DNA of 64,000 nucleotides from an uncultured Bacteroidales bacterium (GCA_900316845.1 ONEG01000002.1:1-64000); one strand, 5' to 3'; counted from the first letter of the stretch, positions 27,422 through 35,833 are shown. A program made the numbers and translations. Notes: generated by a model from the letters alone, not told the origin.

Positions 27422-27887
27422 GAGTACAGAATACAGAGTACAGATTACAGACTGATTATGATTTAGCGAGTCACGCTACTACGGGAGAGTTCCCCTCATC
27501 CAAGTGATGCTGGAATCCCGTAATCATCTTCTGTAACTTATCCGCTTTTACTTGTAATCTAACAGACTGATTATTATCAATATAACCTATTCGCTCTGAT
27601 AACATAATTTGAGTATTTAACTCAAACAAAGAACCTATCGCGATAGACAAGAAATGCGAGAAATCTTTGTCCGTACGGCCAGAACCTTCTGCAATGTTGG
27701 ACGGAACTGAAACAGCGGCACGTGTCATTTGTGAAATAATTCCATACGTCTCCTTTTTAGGAAGATTCTCAGTTATCTCGTAAATGTCTTGTGCTAAATC
27801 CATCGCGTCTTTCCATATTTGCATGTTTCTGAAGTTATGCATAATAGGTCTGTATTCTGTCAGTGAAACGGTCTGTATTCTGTATTC
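27422..27887. mobile_element. Candidate mobile unit 1: four-helix-bundle gene between inverted heptamer arrays
   Basis: The left end is GAGTACA, GAATACA, GAGTACA, GATTACA (27422-27449) running into GACTGATTATG. The right end is TCTGTATTCTGT and TCTGTATTCTGTATTC (27849-27887), the reverse complement of GAATACA-type units, after CATAATAGG. The inner ends match as GA[AT]TACAGAC[CT][GT]ATTATG in inverted orientation. It encloses one gene and sits between mutA and mutB. A second copy lies at 29873-30346. Mobility is inferred. I see no transposase and did not establish target duplications. Confidence 0.5.
27471..27842 (-). CDS. Four-helix-bundle protein, S23/23S rRNA IVP family, copy 1
   Basis: 123 residues. 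The start (MHNFRNMQIWKDAMDLAQ), then MTRAAVSVPSNIAEGSGR and FLSIAIGSLFELNTQ, are hallmark motifs of the four-helix-bundle family first seen in intervening sequences of 23S rRNA and related to the Avd proteins of diversity-generating retroelements. Function is unknown; such proteins form pentameric basic bundles in known structures. Six residues differ from copy 2, but about 55-60 of 372 bases differ by hand count. The protein has therefore been kept by selection. It is flanked by inverted heptamer arrays. Confidence 0.92.
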   Translation of the reverse strand: MHNFRNMQIWKDAMDLAQDIYEITENLPKKETYGIISQMTRAAVSVPSNIAEGSGRTDKDFSHFLSIAIGSLFELNTQIMLSERIGYIDNNQSVRLQVKADKLQKMITGFQHHLDEGNSPVVA

Positions 27888-27892
27888 AAAAT

Positions 27893-29821
27893 TTATTTCT
27901 TCAGTAACTGTGCATTAAGGGCTTTGAGGGTCTCGAGGACGTTGCAACGGACGTGGATGAAGTTGGTGATGCCGAGCTTCTGGAGGTCCTCCATGCAAGC
28001 CGGCGCACCGGCAACGATGAAGAGCTCTTTTTTGCCCTGCAGCTTCTTCCATGCCTTCGGCGCGAGGTCGGCGTACTCGTCGTCCGACGAACAGAGGACG
28101 ATGATGTCCGCTTTCGCCTTGCGGGCTGCCTTGATTCCTTCGGCGATGGTAGCAAAACCGTTGTTGTCGATGACCTTGTATCCTGCACACGCGAGGAAGT
28201 TACAACTGAACTGCGCACGCGCGATACGCATAGCGAGGTTACCGATGGTGAGCATGAAGGCAACCGGCTGTTTCTTAGCGGCTTCGGTCTCTAAACGCAG
28301 CTGTTCAAACTCTTCCGCTGCTCGCGCAACCGGAAGCGTAGCAATCTGCGGCTCGCAAGAACTACCGCAACCGCAAGCAGCCTGTTTCTTATCCGTCTTG
28401 CACGTACAAATGCTACTGCAAGCACCGGCATCGGCTTTGATCTTCTTGCCTGCTTTCTCGGTGAAGTTCGGGAACTGGTTCGAGCCAAGGAGTACCTCTT
28501 TGCGTTTAGCGACGTCGGCGAGACGTGCCTTGAGGTTAGCTGCCATGTGCTCTTGTACCTTGCCTTCGGAAACGAGCTGGTACATACCGCCGCGCTCCTG
28601 GATGTCGAGGAACTGCTTCCATGCCTCGGCAGCGATGGAAGCCGTCAGGTTCTCGAGGTAATACGAACCCGCTGCGGGGTCAACGACCTTATCGAAGTGT
28701 GCCTCTTCCTTGAGCAGTAACTGCTGGTTACGCGCGATACGCTCGGAGAAATCCGTCGGACGCTCGTAGGTGATGTCGAACGGCGTAACGGTGATCTCAT
28801 CCACGCCTGCAAGGGCTGCAGACATCGTCTCGGTCTGCGTGCGGAGGAGGTTCACATACGCATCAAAAATAGTCATGTTGAAACGGCTCGTTTCTGCGCT
28901 GACGTTCATCTTAGCAGCGTTGCGGAGTGCGGTGGTGAAGATCGGGTCTTTGTATGCCTCAACAATCTTTGCCCACAGCAGACGACCAGCGCGGAACTTG
29001 GCAATCTCCATGAAATAGTTACCGCCGATACCCATATTGAAACGGATAGCGTTGGCTGCACGATAGTTCGGGATACCTGCCTCGGTCATCATCGTCATGT
29101 ACTCGGCACCCCAAGCGAGTGCGTAAGCCAACTCCTGAGCCGCATAAGCGCCGGAGTTATTGAGGATGACGCTGTTGACGCCTACTACGCGGTAACCCGG
29201 CAGCGACTTGGCTGCTTTGACGGTCTCCGCGATCTTCTGAGATACCTGCTCACGGGTCAGGGCTTTGCCCTTGAGGAGCATGTTCTTGATCGGATCGACG
29301 TTGATCGAACCGATAAGACCCTTGGTGTCATAACCCATACGGCCGTAGTAACGCACGAGGATGTTCGCCAGCTTCGGCGCTGCGCAAGCGCAGATGGAGA
29401 AGTTGATAGCTACTGCCGGTGCATACACGCCGTTGAGGAGCGTTTTGATGAAGTTGTACGTCAGTTTGTCTTTGTCGAGACAGAAACCGAGGGACGTGAT
29501 ACCTTTGTTGAGCACCTCCAGCGCCTTCGCATTGGCCTTGCGTGCGTTCTTGCACGCGCAGATGTTCTGGCGGATAGCCCATTCGTTGTTTGTACGCGTA
29601 CCGCGGACGTAGGGGAACTGACCGGGCGCAGAGACGGTGGTCTTCAGGCCTTTGAGGTCCTCACGGCGGTAGAACGGCTGCACGTTGAATCCTTCCGGCG
29701 TGCGCCATACCAACTTCTTGTCGAAGTCGGCACCTTTCAAGTCAGCGATGATCTTGTCCTTCCACACTTGCGTGGAGACCGGAGCAAAATCCGCTAACAT
29801 GTTTACTTTGTTGTCTGCCAT
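27893..29821 (-). CDS. mutA: Methylmalonyl-CoA mutase small subunit, with a Cys-rich insert
   Basis: 642 residues. The N-terminal half is the mutase barrel fold (TQVWKDKIIADLKGADFDKK, VDPAAGSYYLENLT). The C-terminal half is the cobalamin-domain fold but lacks the DxHxxG ligand motif, as expected for the non-catalytic subunit. Between them lies a cysteine-rich stretch, ACSSICTCKTDKKQAACGCG and on to SSC (six Cys between about residues 463 and 483), unusual for this family; more Cys pairs occur earlier (ICAC, SICAC). It pairs with mutB downstream. A repeat-flanked four-helix-bundle gene lies on either side. Confidence 0.95.
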   Translation of the reverse strand: MADNKVNMLADFAPVSTQVWKDKIIADLKGADFDKKLVWRTPEGFNVQPFYRREDLKGLKTTVSAPGQFPYVRGTRTNNEWAIRQNICACKNARKANAKALEVLNKGITSLGFCLDKDKLTYNFIKTLLNGVYAPAVAINFSICACAAPKLANILVRYYGRMGYDTKGLIGSINVDPIKNMLLKGKALTREQVSQKIAETVKAAKSLPGYRVVGVNSVILNNSGAYAAQELAYALAWGAEYMTMMTEAGIPNYRAANAIRFNMGIGGNYFMEIAKFRAGRLLWAKIVEAYKDPIFTTALRNAAKMNVSAETSRFNMTIFDAYVNLLRTQTETMSAALAGVDEITVTPFDITYERPTDFSERIARNQQLLLKEEAHFDKVVDPAAGSYYLENLTASIAAEAWKQFLDIQERGGMYQLVSEGKVQEHMAANLKARLADVAKRKEVLLGSNQFPNFTEKAGKKIKADAGACSSICTCKTDKKQAACGCGSSCEPQIATLPVARAAEEFEQLRLETEAAKKQPVAFMLTIGNLAMRIARAQFSCNFLACAGYKVIDNNGFATIAEGIKAARKAKADIIVLCSSDDEYADLAPKAWKKLQGKKELFIVAGAPACMEDLQKLGITNFIHVRCNVLETLKALNAQLLKK

Positions 29822-29929
29822 GATTTAAAAAAATTAAACTTTGTTTATATTTTAGATCGTTCGTTTCACTCACTGACAGAGTACAGACCGCTGCGCTGAC
29901 AGAGTACAGACCGATTATGATTTAGCGAG

Positions 29930-30301
29930 TCATGCTACTACCGGGGAATTTCCTTCGTCTAAATGACGCTGAAACCCCGTAATCATCATCTGTAACTTAT
30001 CTACTTTGGTTTGCAATCTAACAGATTGATTATTATCTATATAACCTATTCGTTCAGATAACATAATCTGAGTATTTAACTCAAACAGAGAACCTATAGC
30101 TATGGACAAGAAATGCGAGAAATCTTTGTCTGTACGACCAGAACCTTCTGCGATATTGGAAGGTACGGAAACAGCAGCGCGCGTCATTTGGGAGATGATC
30201 CCATACGTCTCTTTTTTAGGGAGATTTTCGGTTATCTCATAGACTTCCTGCGCTAAATCCATCGCATCTTTCCATATTTGCATATTCCTAAAGTTATGCA
30301 T
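29930..30301 (-). CDS. Four-helix-bundle protein, S23/23S rRNA IVP family, copy 2
   Basis: 123 residues, with 117 identical to copy 1; changes are confined to AQEVY, LQTKVDKLQMM and FQRHL. Same motifs (VSVPSNIAEGSGRTDKDFSH). The end GNSPVVA and the downstream ATTATGATTTAGCGAGTCA block are shared with copy 1. It lies upstream of mutA in the same direction, so it may be cotranscribed with the mutase genes. No reverse transcriptase or variable repeat pair is nearby, so a diversity-generating role is not supported. Confidence 0.92.
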   Translation of the reverse strand: MHNFRNMQIWKDAMDLAQEVYEITENLPKKETYGIISQMTRAAVSVPSNIAEGSGRTDKDFSHFLSIAIGSLFELNTQIMLSERIGYIDNNQSVRLQTKVDKLQMMITGFQRHLDEGNSPVVA

Positions 30302-30318
30302 AGCCGATTGTAATCAGG

Positions 30319-30346
30319 TCTGTATTCTGTATTCTGTATTCTGTAT
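30319..30346. repeat. 7-nt tandem array (unit TCTGTAT)
   Basis: Four perfect units next to the TAG stop of the endonuclease gene. It forms the right end of candidate mobile unit 2. Confidence 0.9.
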
Positions 30347-30347
30347 T

Positions 30348-32051
30348 CTATTTTACTTTTTGGCCGAGGCTGTTATACATCTCTTCGCCGACGAGGATAT
30401 ACAATTGTCCGTTGCGGAAGATCTTGGTGGCACGAGGCGTCGTTACGGAAGTTTGGATAGCTTCCTTAGCCCCTCCGCAAGAAGTGATGTAACGGACGTA
30501 GATCTCACTCGCACTACCGGCTTTGATCTTGATCGACTGGATGCCGATACCCTTGCCAGAACCATAGTTGGAAGAGAAAGTAAGCGTGGAGATGCCGGCG
30601 ATGTAGAGGTTGTTGACCCATACATATTCGGTCATCGCCGAACCCTTAGCCGCCGTCAAGGAAACCAGTTTGCCATCCGCCTCGTATATATCCAGCTGGT
30701 CGTTTTGCGTGCCGCCGTAGGTACGCATCTTCACGACGATCGAATCGAGTTGCGCCAGATCAATCTGCGGCGAGACGATAGACGTACCGGATTCAAGCAA
30801 CCAGTAGGAGTTCTTCCACGGAGCGTTATTGGTCCATCCATCGGTGTTATCCTTGTCGTAGAAATACGTCGTCGGGAGTGACACTTCGCTCATCACCGCT
30901 TGCGCAAAGACTGCATAATAAGTCACGTCAGCCGTTACCGCCGGGAAGTCCGCGAGCGCCTTATAGATGACCGCCGGCGCATCGTCCTGCGTGCCCTCGA
31001 CAGGCGCGGTGGTCCAACCGATGAAGACAGGGCTCTCCTCCGAACACGAAGCAGGTTCATCCGGCAGGGACGCCGGTTTCCGGTTCTCCTGAACGGAATC
31101 GGTCTGCATCTCTTCGCCGTTGACCGACCAGGTCACGCCATGCTTAACGGTCTGAACCGGCACTACTCCACCTCCACCGCCTTCGCATGTCGGCGTCATG
31201 GAAGCCAGAACAACGGTCTGCCCTACTCTGTTACCCCAGATATACTCTGCGAGTTCCGGGTAATCGATGAAAGGATTACGGTTATGCTGGATGCCATAGA
31301 CCGCTTGGTTGCGGTCGATCTCTTTCTGCGAGACCGGGTCCTGACGATGCCATTTCAAAAACAGATTCTTGGCAAAAGTGGTCAGGTTCGTCTTGTTGGA
31401 CGTAAAGACCGCGTTTCCTTCGGAAGCATTCAGCGCCCTATCGCGGTAACGCGCCACCATATAGAAATACGTGCGCGCGAAATCGCCCTTGTAGTCATCT
31501 GCCGGCTCAAAGACCGTTCCTGTATAGCCGGAGAAAGTGTTCGAACCTTTCTTGCCGAGACCGTGGTTCTGATAGTTATCCGGAAAACCGGCACCGTTAC
31601 CACCTGCCACTTCGCCATACGGCAAGTTGCTGCGGAAGTTATTGACACGTGCATCGGTGGGATAGACATGGAAGAGGTCGGATTTCATAGGCGACGCCTT
31701 GTTAAACCATGACTGCGGAATGGAGTGCTCCTTATTCCACGCATCGCAGACCGTATTCTGTGCGCCATTCGCATCGTCCATCGTGAAGCGACAAGTGGAA
31801 TACATATCCCACACGGTGTCGGAATAGAAATCCGTCTGCTCATAATAATCCTCAAGCGCGCCATAGGCAATGACCGTATGGTCTTTGATTTTCGCAAAGA
31901 GCGCATCGAGAATCGACTCAGCGGACGACTTACCGTCCACGCCACTATAGTACCCATCCGGGATAGCGGCCTGCCCGGTAACGACATTCGCCTGCGTTAA
32001 TCCGCCAAAGACGAAGACCGCAATGAATAATGAGAGAATGTGTTTTTTCAT
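30348..32051 (-). CDS. Secreted endonuclease I-family nuclease, with C-terminal beta domains
   Basis: 567 residues with a signal peptide (LSLFIAVFVFGGLTQA). The nuclease core has AWNKEHSIPQSWFNKASPMK and DLFHVYPTDARVNNFRSNLP, the His-Asn motifs of endonuclease I (EndA/NucM; PF04231). It is followed by an InlB-B-like repeat (ending ADVTYYAVF), a carbohydrate-binding-like beta domain, and the short tail NGQLYILVGEEMYNSLGQKV. It degrades extracellular DNA or RNA non-specifically in known homologues. A paralogue lies just upstream. The stop codon touches a TCTGTAT array. Confidence 0.9.
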   Translation of the reverse strand: MKKHILSLFIAVFVFGGLTQANVVTGQAAIPDGYYSGVDGKSSAESILDALFAKIKDHTVIAYGALEDYYEQTDFYSDTVWDMYSTCRFTMDDANGAQNTVCDAWNKEHSIPQSWFNKASPMKSDLFHVYPTDARVNNFRSNLPYGEVAGGNGAGFPDNYQNHGLGKKGSNTFSGYTGTVFEPADDYKGDFARTYFYMVARYRDRALNASEGNAVFTSNKTNLTTFAKNLFLKWHRQDPVSQKEIDRNQAVYGIQHNRNPFIDYPELAEYIWGNRVGQTVVLASMTPTCEGGGGGVVPVQTVKHGVTWSVNGEEMQTDSVQENRKPASLPDEPASCSEESPVFIGWTTAPVEGTQDDAPAVIYKALADFPAVTADVTYYAVFAQAVMSEVSLPTTYFYDKDNTDGWTNNAPWKNSYWLLESGTSIVSPQIDLAQLDSIVVKMRTYGGTQNDQLDIYEADGKLVSLTAAKGSAMTEYVWVNNLYIAGISTLTFSSNYGSGKGIGIQSIKIKAGSASEIYVRYITSCGGAKEAIQTSVTTPRATKIFRNGQLYILVGEEMYNSLGQKVK

Positions 32052-32060
32052 GATTGTGGT

Positions 32061-33128
32061 TTATTGAATTCGCTGCCCTTGCAGGTTATACATCTGCTCG
32101 CCGACAAGGATATACAATTGTCCGTTGATAAGTATCTTCTGCGCGCGCTCGGTAGCCGAAACCTGCTCAAACGCGGTCGCAGGCGCCTCATTGGCATACG
32201 GCGAATCAAGGGCATCGATCGAAACCGACACACCCTGCATATCGCCCCATATATACTCCACCAGCTCCGGGTAGTCGATAAACGGATTCCGGTTGCGCTG
32301 CTTCTTACTGCTCTTATTATAAGTAGTATTCCCATAGATGACCTCGTTGCGGATCAGTTCCTTCTCAGAGACCGGATCCAGGCGATGCCATTTGAGCATC
32401 AGCTCCGCCGTATAAGTATTCAATCCGTTTCTCGCCGAACCAAAAGCTCCGCCGGACCAGTTGGCACAGACGTCTGCATAGCGCGTAGCCATATAGAAAT
32501 ACGAACGCGCCAGATCGCCTTTATACTCATCATCCGGCTCATAGACCTTGCCGGAATGCGTAGCCGTCGGCGCATAGGTCTGACCCTTATAGGAATAGGA
32601 AGCGATAGTATTGGAAGTACCGGTACTGAGTTTGCCTGTCTCGCGGCATTTGGAAGTCGAATACGATGTGCCTGCGCCCGAGAACTCGCCATACAGGTAC
32701 GACGAGCGGTTGTTATTGGCTTTACAATCCGTAGGATAGATATGAAAAGCGTCCGAGACCATCGGCGACTTCTTATCAAACCAACTCTGCGGCACCGTGT
32801 GCTCACGGTTCATTCCCGCACCGACATCTCCGGAGCTCTTCCAAGTAACAGGACCGGAACAGGTGAAGTTACAATCGGTGTAGATATCCACCACGTGCCG
32901 GCCATCCGCTCCTTCCGTATCGGAATACTGCATGATTGTTCCCAAATCGCCATAGGAAACAACCGTATGACCATCAATAATATTCTGCAGAGCCAGACGA
33001 AGTTGATTGCCGGAGGTGGTATTTGCAGAAGCATAATACGTCTTTAAGTCGGTAGAAGAATCGACATCTGCCCACGCAATACTTGCGCACAGAAAGAGCG
33101 CAAGGAAGGTAAAAATATGTGTTTTCAT
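32061..33128 (-). CDS. Secreted endonuclease I-family nuclease, short form
   Basis: The ATG at 33128 gives a signal peptide (FTFLALFLCASIAWA) and 355 residues; longer upstream reading is excluded by the promoter at 33185-33215. The core has GMNREHTVPQSWFDKKSPMV and DAFHIYPTDCKANNNRSSYL. The end is NGQLYILVGEQMYNLQGQRI, as in the 30348 protein, but without its middle beta domains. Tandem duplication followed by domain gain or loss is likely. Probably exported to the surface or medium. Confidence 0.9.
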   Translation of the reverse strand: MKTHIFTFLALFLCASIAWADVDSSTDLKTYYASANTTSGNQLRLALQNIIDGHTVVSYGDLGTIMQYSDTEGADGRHVVDIYTDCNFTCSGPVTWKSSGDVGAGMNREHTVPQSWFDKKSPMVSDAFHIYPTDCKANNNRSSYLYGEFSGAGTSYSTSKCRETGKLSTGTSNTIASYSYKGQTYAPTATHSGKVYEPDDEYKGDLARSYFYMATRYADVCANWSGGAFGSARNGLNTYTAELMLKWHRLDPVSEKELIRNEVIYGNTTYNKSSKKQRNRNPFIDYPELVEYIWGDMQGVSVSIDALDSPYANEAPATAFEQVSATERAQKILINGQLYILVGEQMYNLQGQRIQ

Positions 33129-33184
33129 GTTAAATTTTATGGTATGTAAATGCATGTATATACGTGTAAAAATCAAAAAACGTA

Positions 33185-33215
33185 CAAAGATAGTGCATTT
33201 TTTGCATATATGCAA
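33185..33215 (-). promoter_or_regulatory. Promoter of the endonuclease genes
   Basis: The minus strand carries TTGCATAT (from 33215, in the palindrome TTGCATATATGCAA) and TATCTTTG (33192-33185), spacing 23 nt. Confidence 0.8.
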
Positions 33216-33256
33216 ATAAAAACGGCAAATTCTTTTAAAAATCTGCCGTTTTTTGC
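33216..33256 (-). terminator. Terminator of the dihydrolipoyl dehydrogenase gene
   Basis: A 10-bp stem AAAAACGGCA/TGCCGTTTTT (33218-33227 with 33244-33253), downstream of the lpdA stop on the minus strand. Confidence 0.75.
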
Positions 33257-33282
33257 TTTTTCGCTGCGTTGCGAGGGATTTT

Positions 33283-34620
33283 TTACAAAATCTCGTGCAA
33301 AATCTCACTAACTGTGGGGTGCGGGAAGACCACTTGCTGCATTTCCGGCACCGTGTACCCGTTGCGGACGGCAAAAGAGGCTGCGGAAATGAATTCTGAG
33401 CACGGATTGCCGATACAATGTACGCCGAGAACGGAGTGGTTCTTGGCATCGACAATCATCTTGCAAAGACCCGTTTCGCCTTCGTTCTCTGCCATGAAGC
33501 GACCGCTAAAAGTCATCGGCAGTTTCTTTACCTCCACGGGGATGGACATCGACTCCGCCTGTGCTTCCGTGATGCCTACGGACGCGATCTCGGGATTCGT
33601 ATAAACGACCGAAGGTATAGCATTATACGCGATACGTTGCAGCGGGATCTCCTTCAACATGCGTCCTACTGCCACTTCGGCTTGACGCGAAGCGACATGC
33701 GCGAGCATGATCTTTCCCGTGACATCGCCGCAGGCATAGACGTTCGGCAGGTTGGTCTTGCAGAACTCATCGATCTTGATCGCTCCGCGCTCCAACTCAA
33801 GTTCATTGAGCGCTTCGAGACCTTGCAGATTAGCCCGACGACCTACGCTTACCAGCACTCTCTCCGCCTCATAAACCTCGCCGTTAGCCGTCACTTTGCC
33901 GCCGTCCAGCGACTCCACTTTCGTGTTCGTGAGGATATTGATGCCGGCTTTGCGGTATTTATCGAGCAGGATCTGTACCACTTCGGGATCGAGATTCGGC
34001 AGGATAGTAGGCATGGCTTCGATAACCGTCACGGGCACACCGAGTTCATGATAGAGCGTAGCAAACTCCATACCGATGACGCCGCCACCGACGATGATGA
34101 TGGATTTCGGCAGTTCAGCCGCTGCGAGTGCGTCCGTCGAATCCCAAACGGCAGGATTGTCCTTGATACCCGGAATCGGCGGCACAAAATTCGTCGAACC
34201 CGTACAAATCATGAGGTTCTCTGCCTCGTACGTCTCGCCGTTACACTCGATACTAACCACTGAATCCTGACGGCTGATAACAACGGCTTTGCCGTTCACC
34301 ACCGTACAATGCTCATTATTCAACCGCTGCTTGATACCCGCAACGAGTTTACGCACGACGATGGTCTTGCGTTTCTGCATGGCGCCAAAATCAAACGCCA
34401 CCTGGGCTGCCGTCACACCGTATTTCTGCGCGTGGGTCGCATTAAAATACTGCTTCGCGCCGTAAAGCAGCGATTTGGTAGGAATACATCCCACATTCAG
34501 ACACGTGCCGCCAAGCGCATTCTGCTCAAAGAGCACCACATCTTTGCCTGCCTTTGAAGCTTTTTCAGCAGCCGTATAACCCGCCGGGCCGCCGCCGATG
34601 ATTGCTAAAAAATATTGCAT
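33283..34620 (-). CDS. lpdA: Dihydrolipoyl dehydrogenase
   Basis: 445 residues. FAD motif IIGGGPAGYTAAEKASKAGK, redox-active disulfide GGTCLNVGCIPTKSL, NAD motif IIVGGGVIGMEFA, FAD contact NVYACGDVTGKIMLAHVA, and the C-terminal active-site HPTVSEILHE. It reoxidises dihydrolipoamide of 2-oxoacid dehydrogenase or glycine cleavage complexes. No E1 or E2 gene lies nearby, so the complex cannot be named. It is slightly shorter than the typical 460-470 residues. Confidence 0.95.
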   Translation of the reverse strand: MQYFLAIIGGGPAGYTAAEKASKAGKDVVLFEQNALGGTCLNVGCIPTKSLLYGAKQYFNATHAQKYGVTAAQVAFDFGAMQKRKTIVVRKLVAGIKQRLNNEHCTVVNGKAVVISRQDSVVSIECNGETYEAENLMICTGSTNFVPPIPGIKDNPAVWDSTDALAAAELPKSIIIVGGGVIGMEFATLYHELGVPVTVIEAMPTILPNLDPEVVQILLDKYRKAGINILTNTKVESLDGGKVTANGEVYEAERVLVSVGRRANLQGLEALNELELERGAIKIDEFCKTNLPNVYACGDVTGKIMLAHVASRQAEVAVGRMLKEIPLQRIAYNAIPSVVYTNPEIASVGITEAQAESMSIPVEVKKLPMTFSGRFMAENEGETGLCKMIVDAKNHSVLGVHCIGNPCSEFISAASFAVRNGYTVPEMQQVVFPHPTVSEILHEIL

Positions 34621-34653
34621 ATATGTTATTTTTTTGTCAGGTTAGTTTCCCTT

Positions 34654-34686
34654 CAATCCTGTGTTAATCCTGTGTTAATCCTGTGT
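34654..34686. repeat. 11-nt tandem array across a stop codon (unit TAATCCTGTGT)
   Basis: Three units (CAATCCTGTGT, TAATCCTGTGT, TAATCCTGTGT). The stop of the C_GCAxxG gene (34677-34675) and its last residues (TQD) lie inside. Confidence 0.85.
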
Positions 34687-35169
34687 TGAAGATAGGAAGA
34701 TTCTTACAGCTTCGGCAATCATTTCCACGCAAGGTCTTTTCTCGTAATACTGCTGCGTGCGCTCTTCAGGTTTGGGGCGGAGAGCCTCCGCAGGCAGGTA
34801 TTCCATCGTGGATCCCTTCGGTGCCAAACCTAATAATTCCGCGCAAACAAGGCTTCCATACTTCGCTTTGAACTCTCCTGCCAGCTGCTGCACAAAGGCA
34901 TAGTTCGCCATCTTTCCTTCGGAATCATGCGGTGTGGCGGAACCGTTATGCAGCCCAGCGAGCATGAACATGCCGTTGGCAGCACCACACGTCATGCGCA
35001 TCCTTCCCGTTCCACCGCCAAAAGAAGCAGCCAAACGCAATGCCAGTTGCTCATCGTGGATGCCATACAGATCCGCACAAGAAGCAAACACTGCCTGCGA
35101 GCAGTTAAATCCCTGTTTGAACAAGTCCTGCGCCTTCTGCGCACGAAATTCAATTTCCTGAGTTGTCAT
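34675..35169 (-). CDS. C_GCAxxG_C_C-family protein, probably redox-related
   Basis: 164 residues. FNCSQAVFASCADLYG and GGGTGRMRMTCGAANGMFML fit the C_GCAxxG_C_C family pattern of conserved cysteines; family members are often fused to or encoded near redox enzymes. The C-terminal part is less conserved. The start codon lies inside the end of the acyltransferase gene (20-nt overlap), so the two are coupled. The last residues and stop codon are provided by the 11-nt repeat array. Function unknown. Confidence 0.8.
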   Translation of the reverse strand: MTTQEIEFRAQKAQDLFKQGFNCSQAVFASCADLYGIHDEQLALRLAASFGGGTGRMRMTCGAANGMFMLAGLHNGSATPHDSEGKMANYAFVQQLAGEFKAKYGSLVCAELLGLAPKGSTMEYLPAEALRPKPEERTQQYYEKRPCVEMIAEAVRIFLSSTQD

Positions 35170-35803
35170 TATACCAGTTTTCCAATTGTTGGTTAAACGT
35201 TCTTCTGTCCATCGTCTGCGCCCACTCTCTCAATTCGTCCGTATGGTCCTCAAAATGCATAGTGACCGTACGGCGCAGTTTCCATTTCTTGGGTTTGAGC
35301 TTGGACCAGTAACTGCCTTCCAACCCGCGCATTCTACAAAGGATCACGCGCACGCCCGCAGGAAGTTCCCGGCAGACTTCATACGCCATACGGCGGTTTC
35401 CGATGATCTCTTTATCGATGGTCTTCACGTGTCCGGAGGGGTAGAAGCACAGCTGTTTGCCTGCTGCAAGGCTGCCGATGGCGATGCGACTGAGTTGTTC
35501 TGCTTCCGCCACACTCTCTTCGCGCGACATGGCGCTCTTATTCAAATCCGGGACTTCGATGGCGTCAGCTTTGTTGAGAATGTGCCGGTAGAACTTATTA
35601 CGCATGAATAATTCGTCCACCATCGGACTAATCGGCAGCCACCACATCTCGCTGAAAAGAATCAGCGGATCGACATACGCCGTATGGTTCGGCAAAACCA
35701 GATGCACCGATTTGTCGCGCAGCAGATCCTCCCCTGTGACACGGATGTCGTAGTGCCAATGAAAGAAGAATTTTACTATTTTTCCTAATGTGTACCGGTT
35801 CAT
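35150..35803 (-). CDS. 1-acyl-glycerol-3-phosphate acyltransferase-like protein
   Basis: 217 residues. LVLPNHTAYVDPLILF has the HxxxxD catalytic motif and FYPSGHVKT matches the FPEG-type motif of PlsC-family acyltransferases. The C-terminus carries basic residues (KLKPKKWKLRRTV). It transfers an acyl group to a glycerolipid or related acceptor at the membrane; the exact acceptor is unknown. It is placed between a HAD phosphatase and a C_GCAxxG protein in one minus-strand cluster. The 24-nt gap upstream holds a degenerate 8-nt repeat. Confidence 0.85.
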   Translation of the reverse strand: MNRYTLGKIVKFFFHWHYDIRVTGEDLLRDKSVHLVLPNHTAYVDPLILFSEMWWLPISPMVDELFMRNKFYRHILNKADAIEVPDLNKSAMSREESVAEAEQLSRIAIGSLAAGKQLCFYPSGHVKTIDKEIIGNRRMAYEVCRELPAGVRVILCRMRGLEGSYWSKLKPKKWKLRRTVTMHFEDHTDELREWAQTMDRRTFNQQLENWYNDNSGN

Positions 35804-35833
35804 AATTCGTTATTTGGGATTACGTTATTATAG
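35802..35833. repeat. Degenerate 8-nt array (ATAATTCG, TTATTTGG, GATTACGT)
   Basis: It lies across the acyltransferase start and HAD stop. On the minus strand it contains AATAACG and AATCCC words, like the 40306 array. The match is weak. Confidence 0.4.

Larger units (their letters stand above)
29873..30346. mobile_element. Candidate mobile unit 2: second four-helix-bundle gene with inverted ends
   Basis: The left end repeats GACAGAGTACAGACCG twice (29874-29913), split by CTGCGCT, and leads into ATTATGATTTAGCGAGTCA, also found in unit 1. The right end is four TCTGTAT units (30319-30346) after GATTGTAATCAGG. It lies between mutA and the first endonuclease gene. The TAG stop of the endonuclease abuts the right array. 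The ends are inverted relative to each other as in unit 1. Confidence 0.5.

Noticed and set aside
27471..30301. A diversity-generating retroelement, because S23-type proteins resemble Avd
   Set aside because: No reverse transcriptase, template repeat or variable repeat is visible nearby.
30348..33128. The two endonucleases as antibacterial toxins with immunity genes
   Set aside because: Both have signal peptides and endonuclease I motifs of general secreted nucleases; no immunity-like neighbour.
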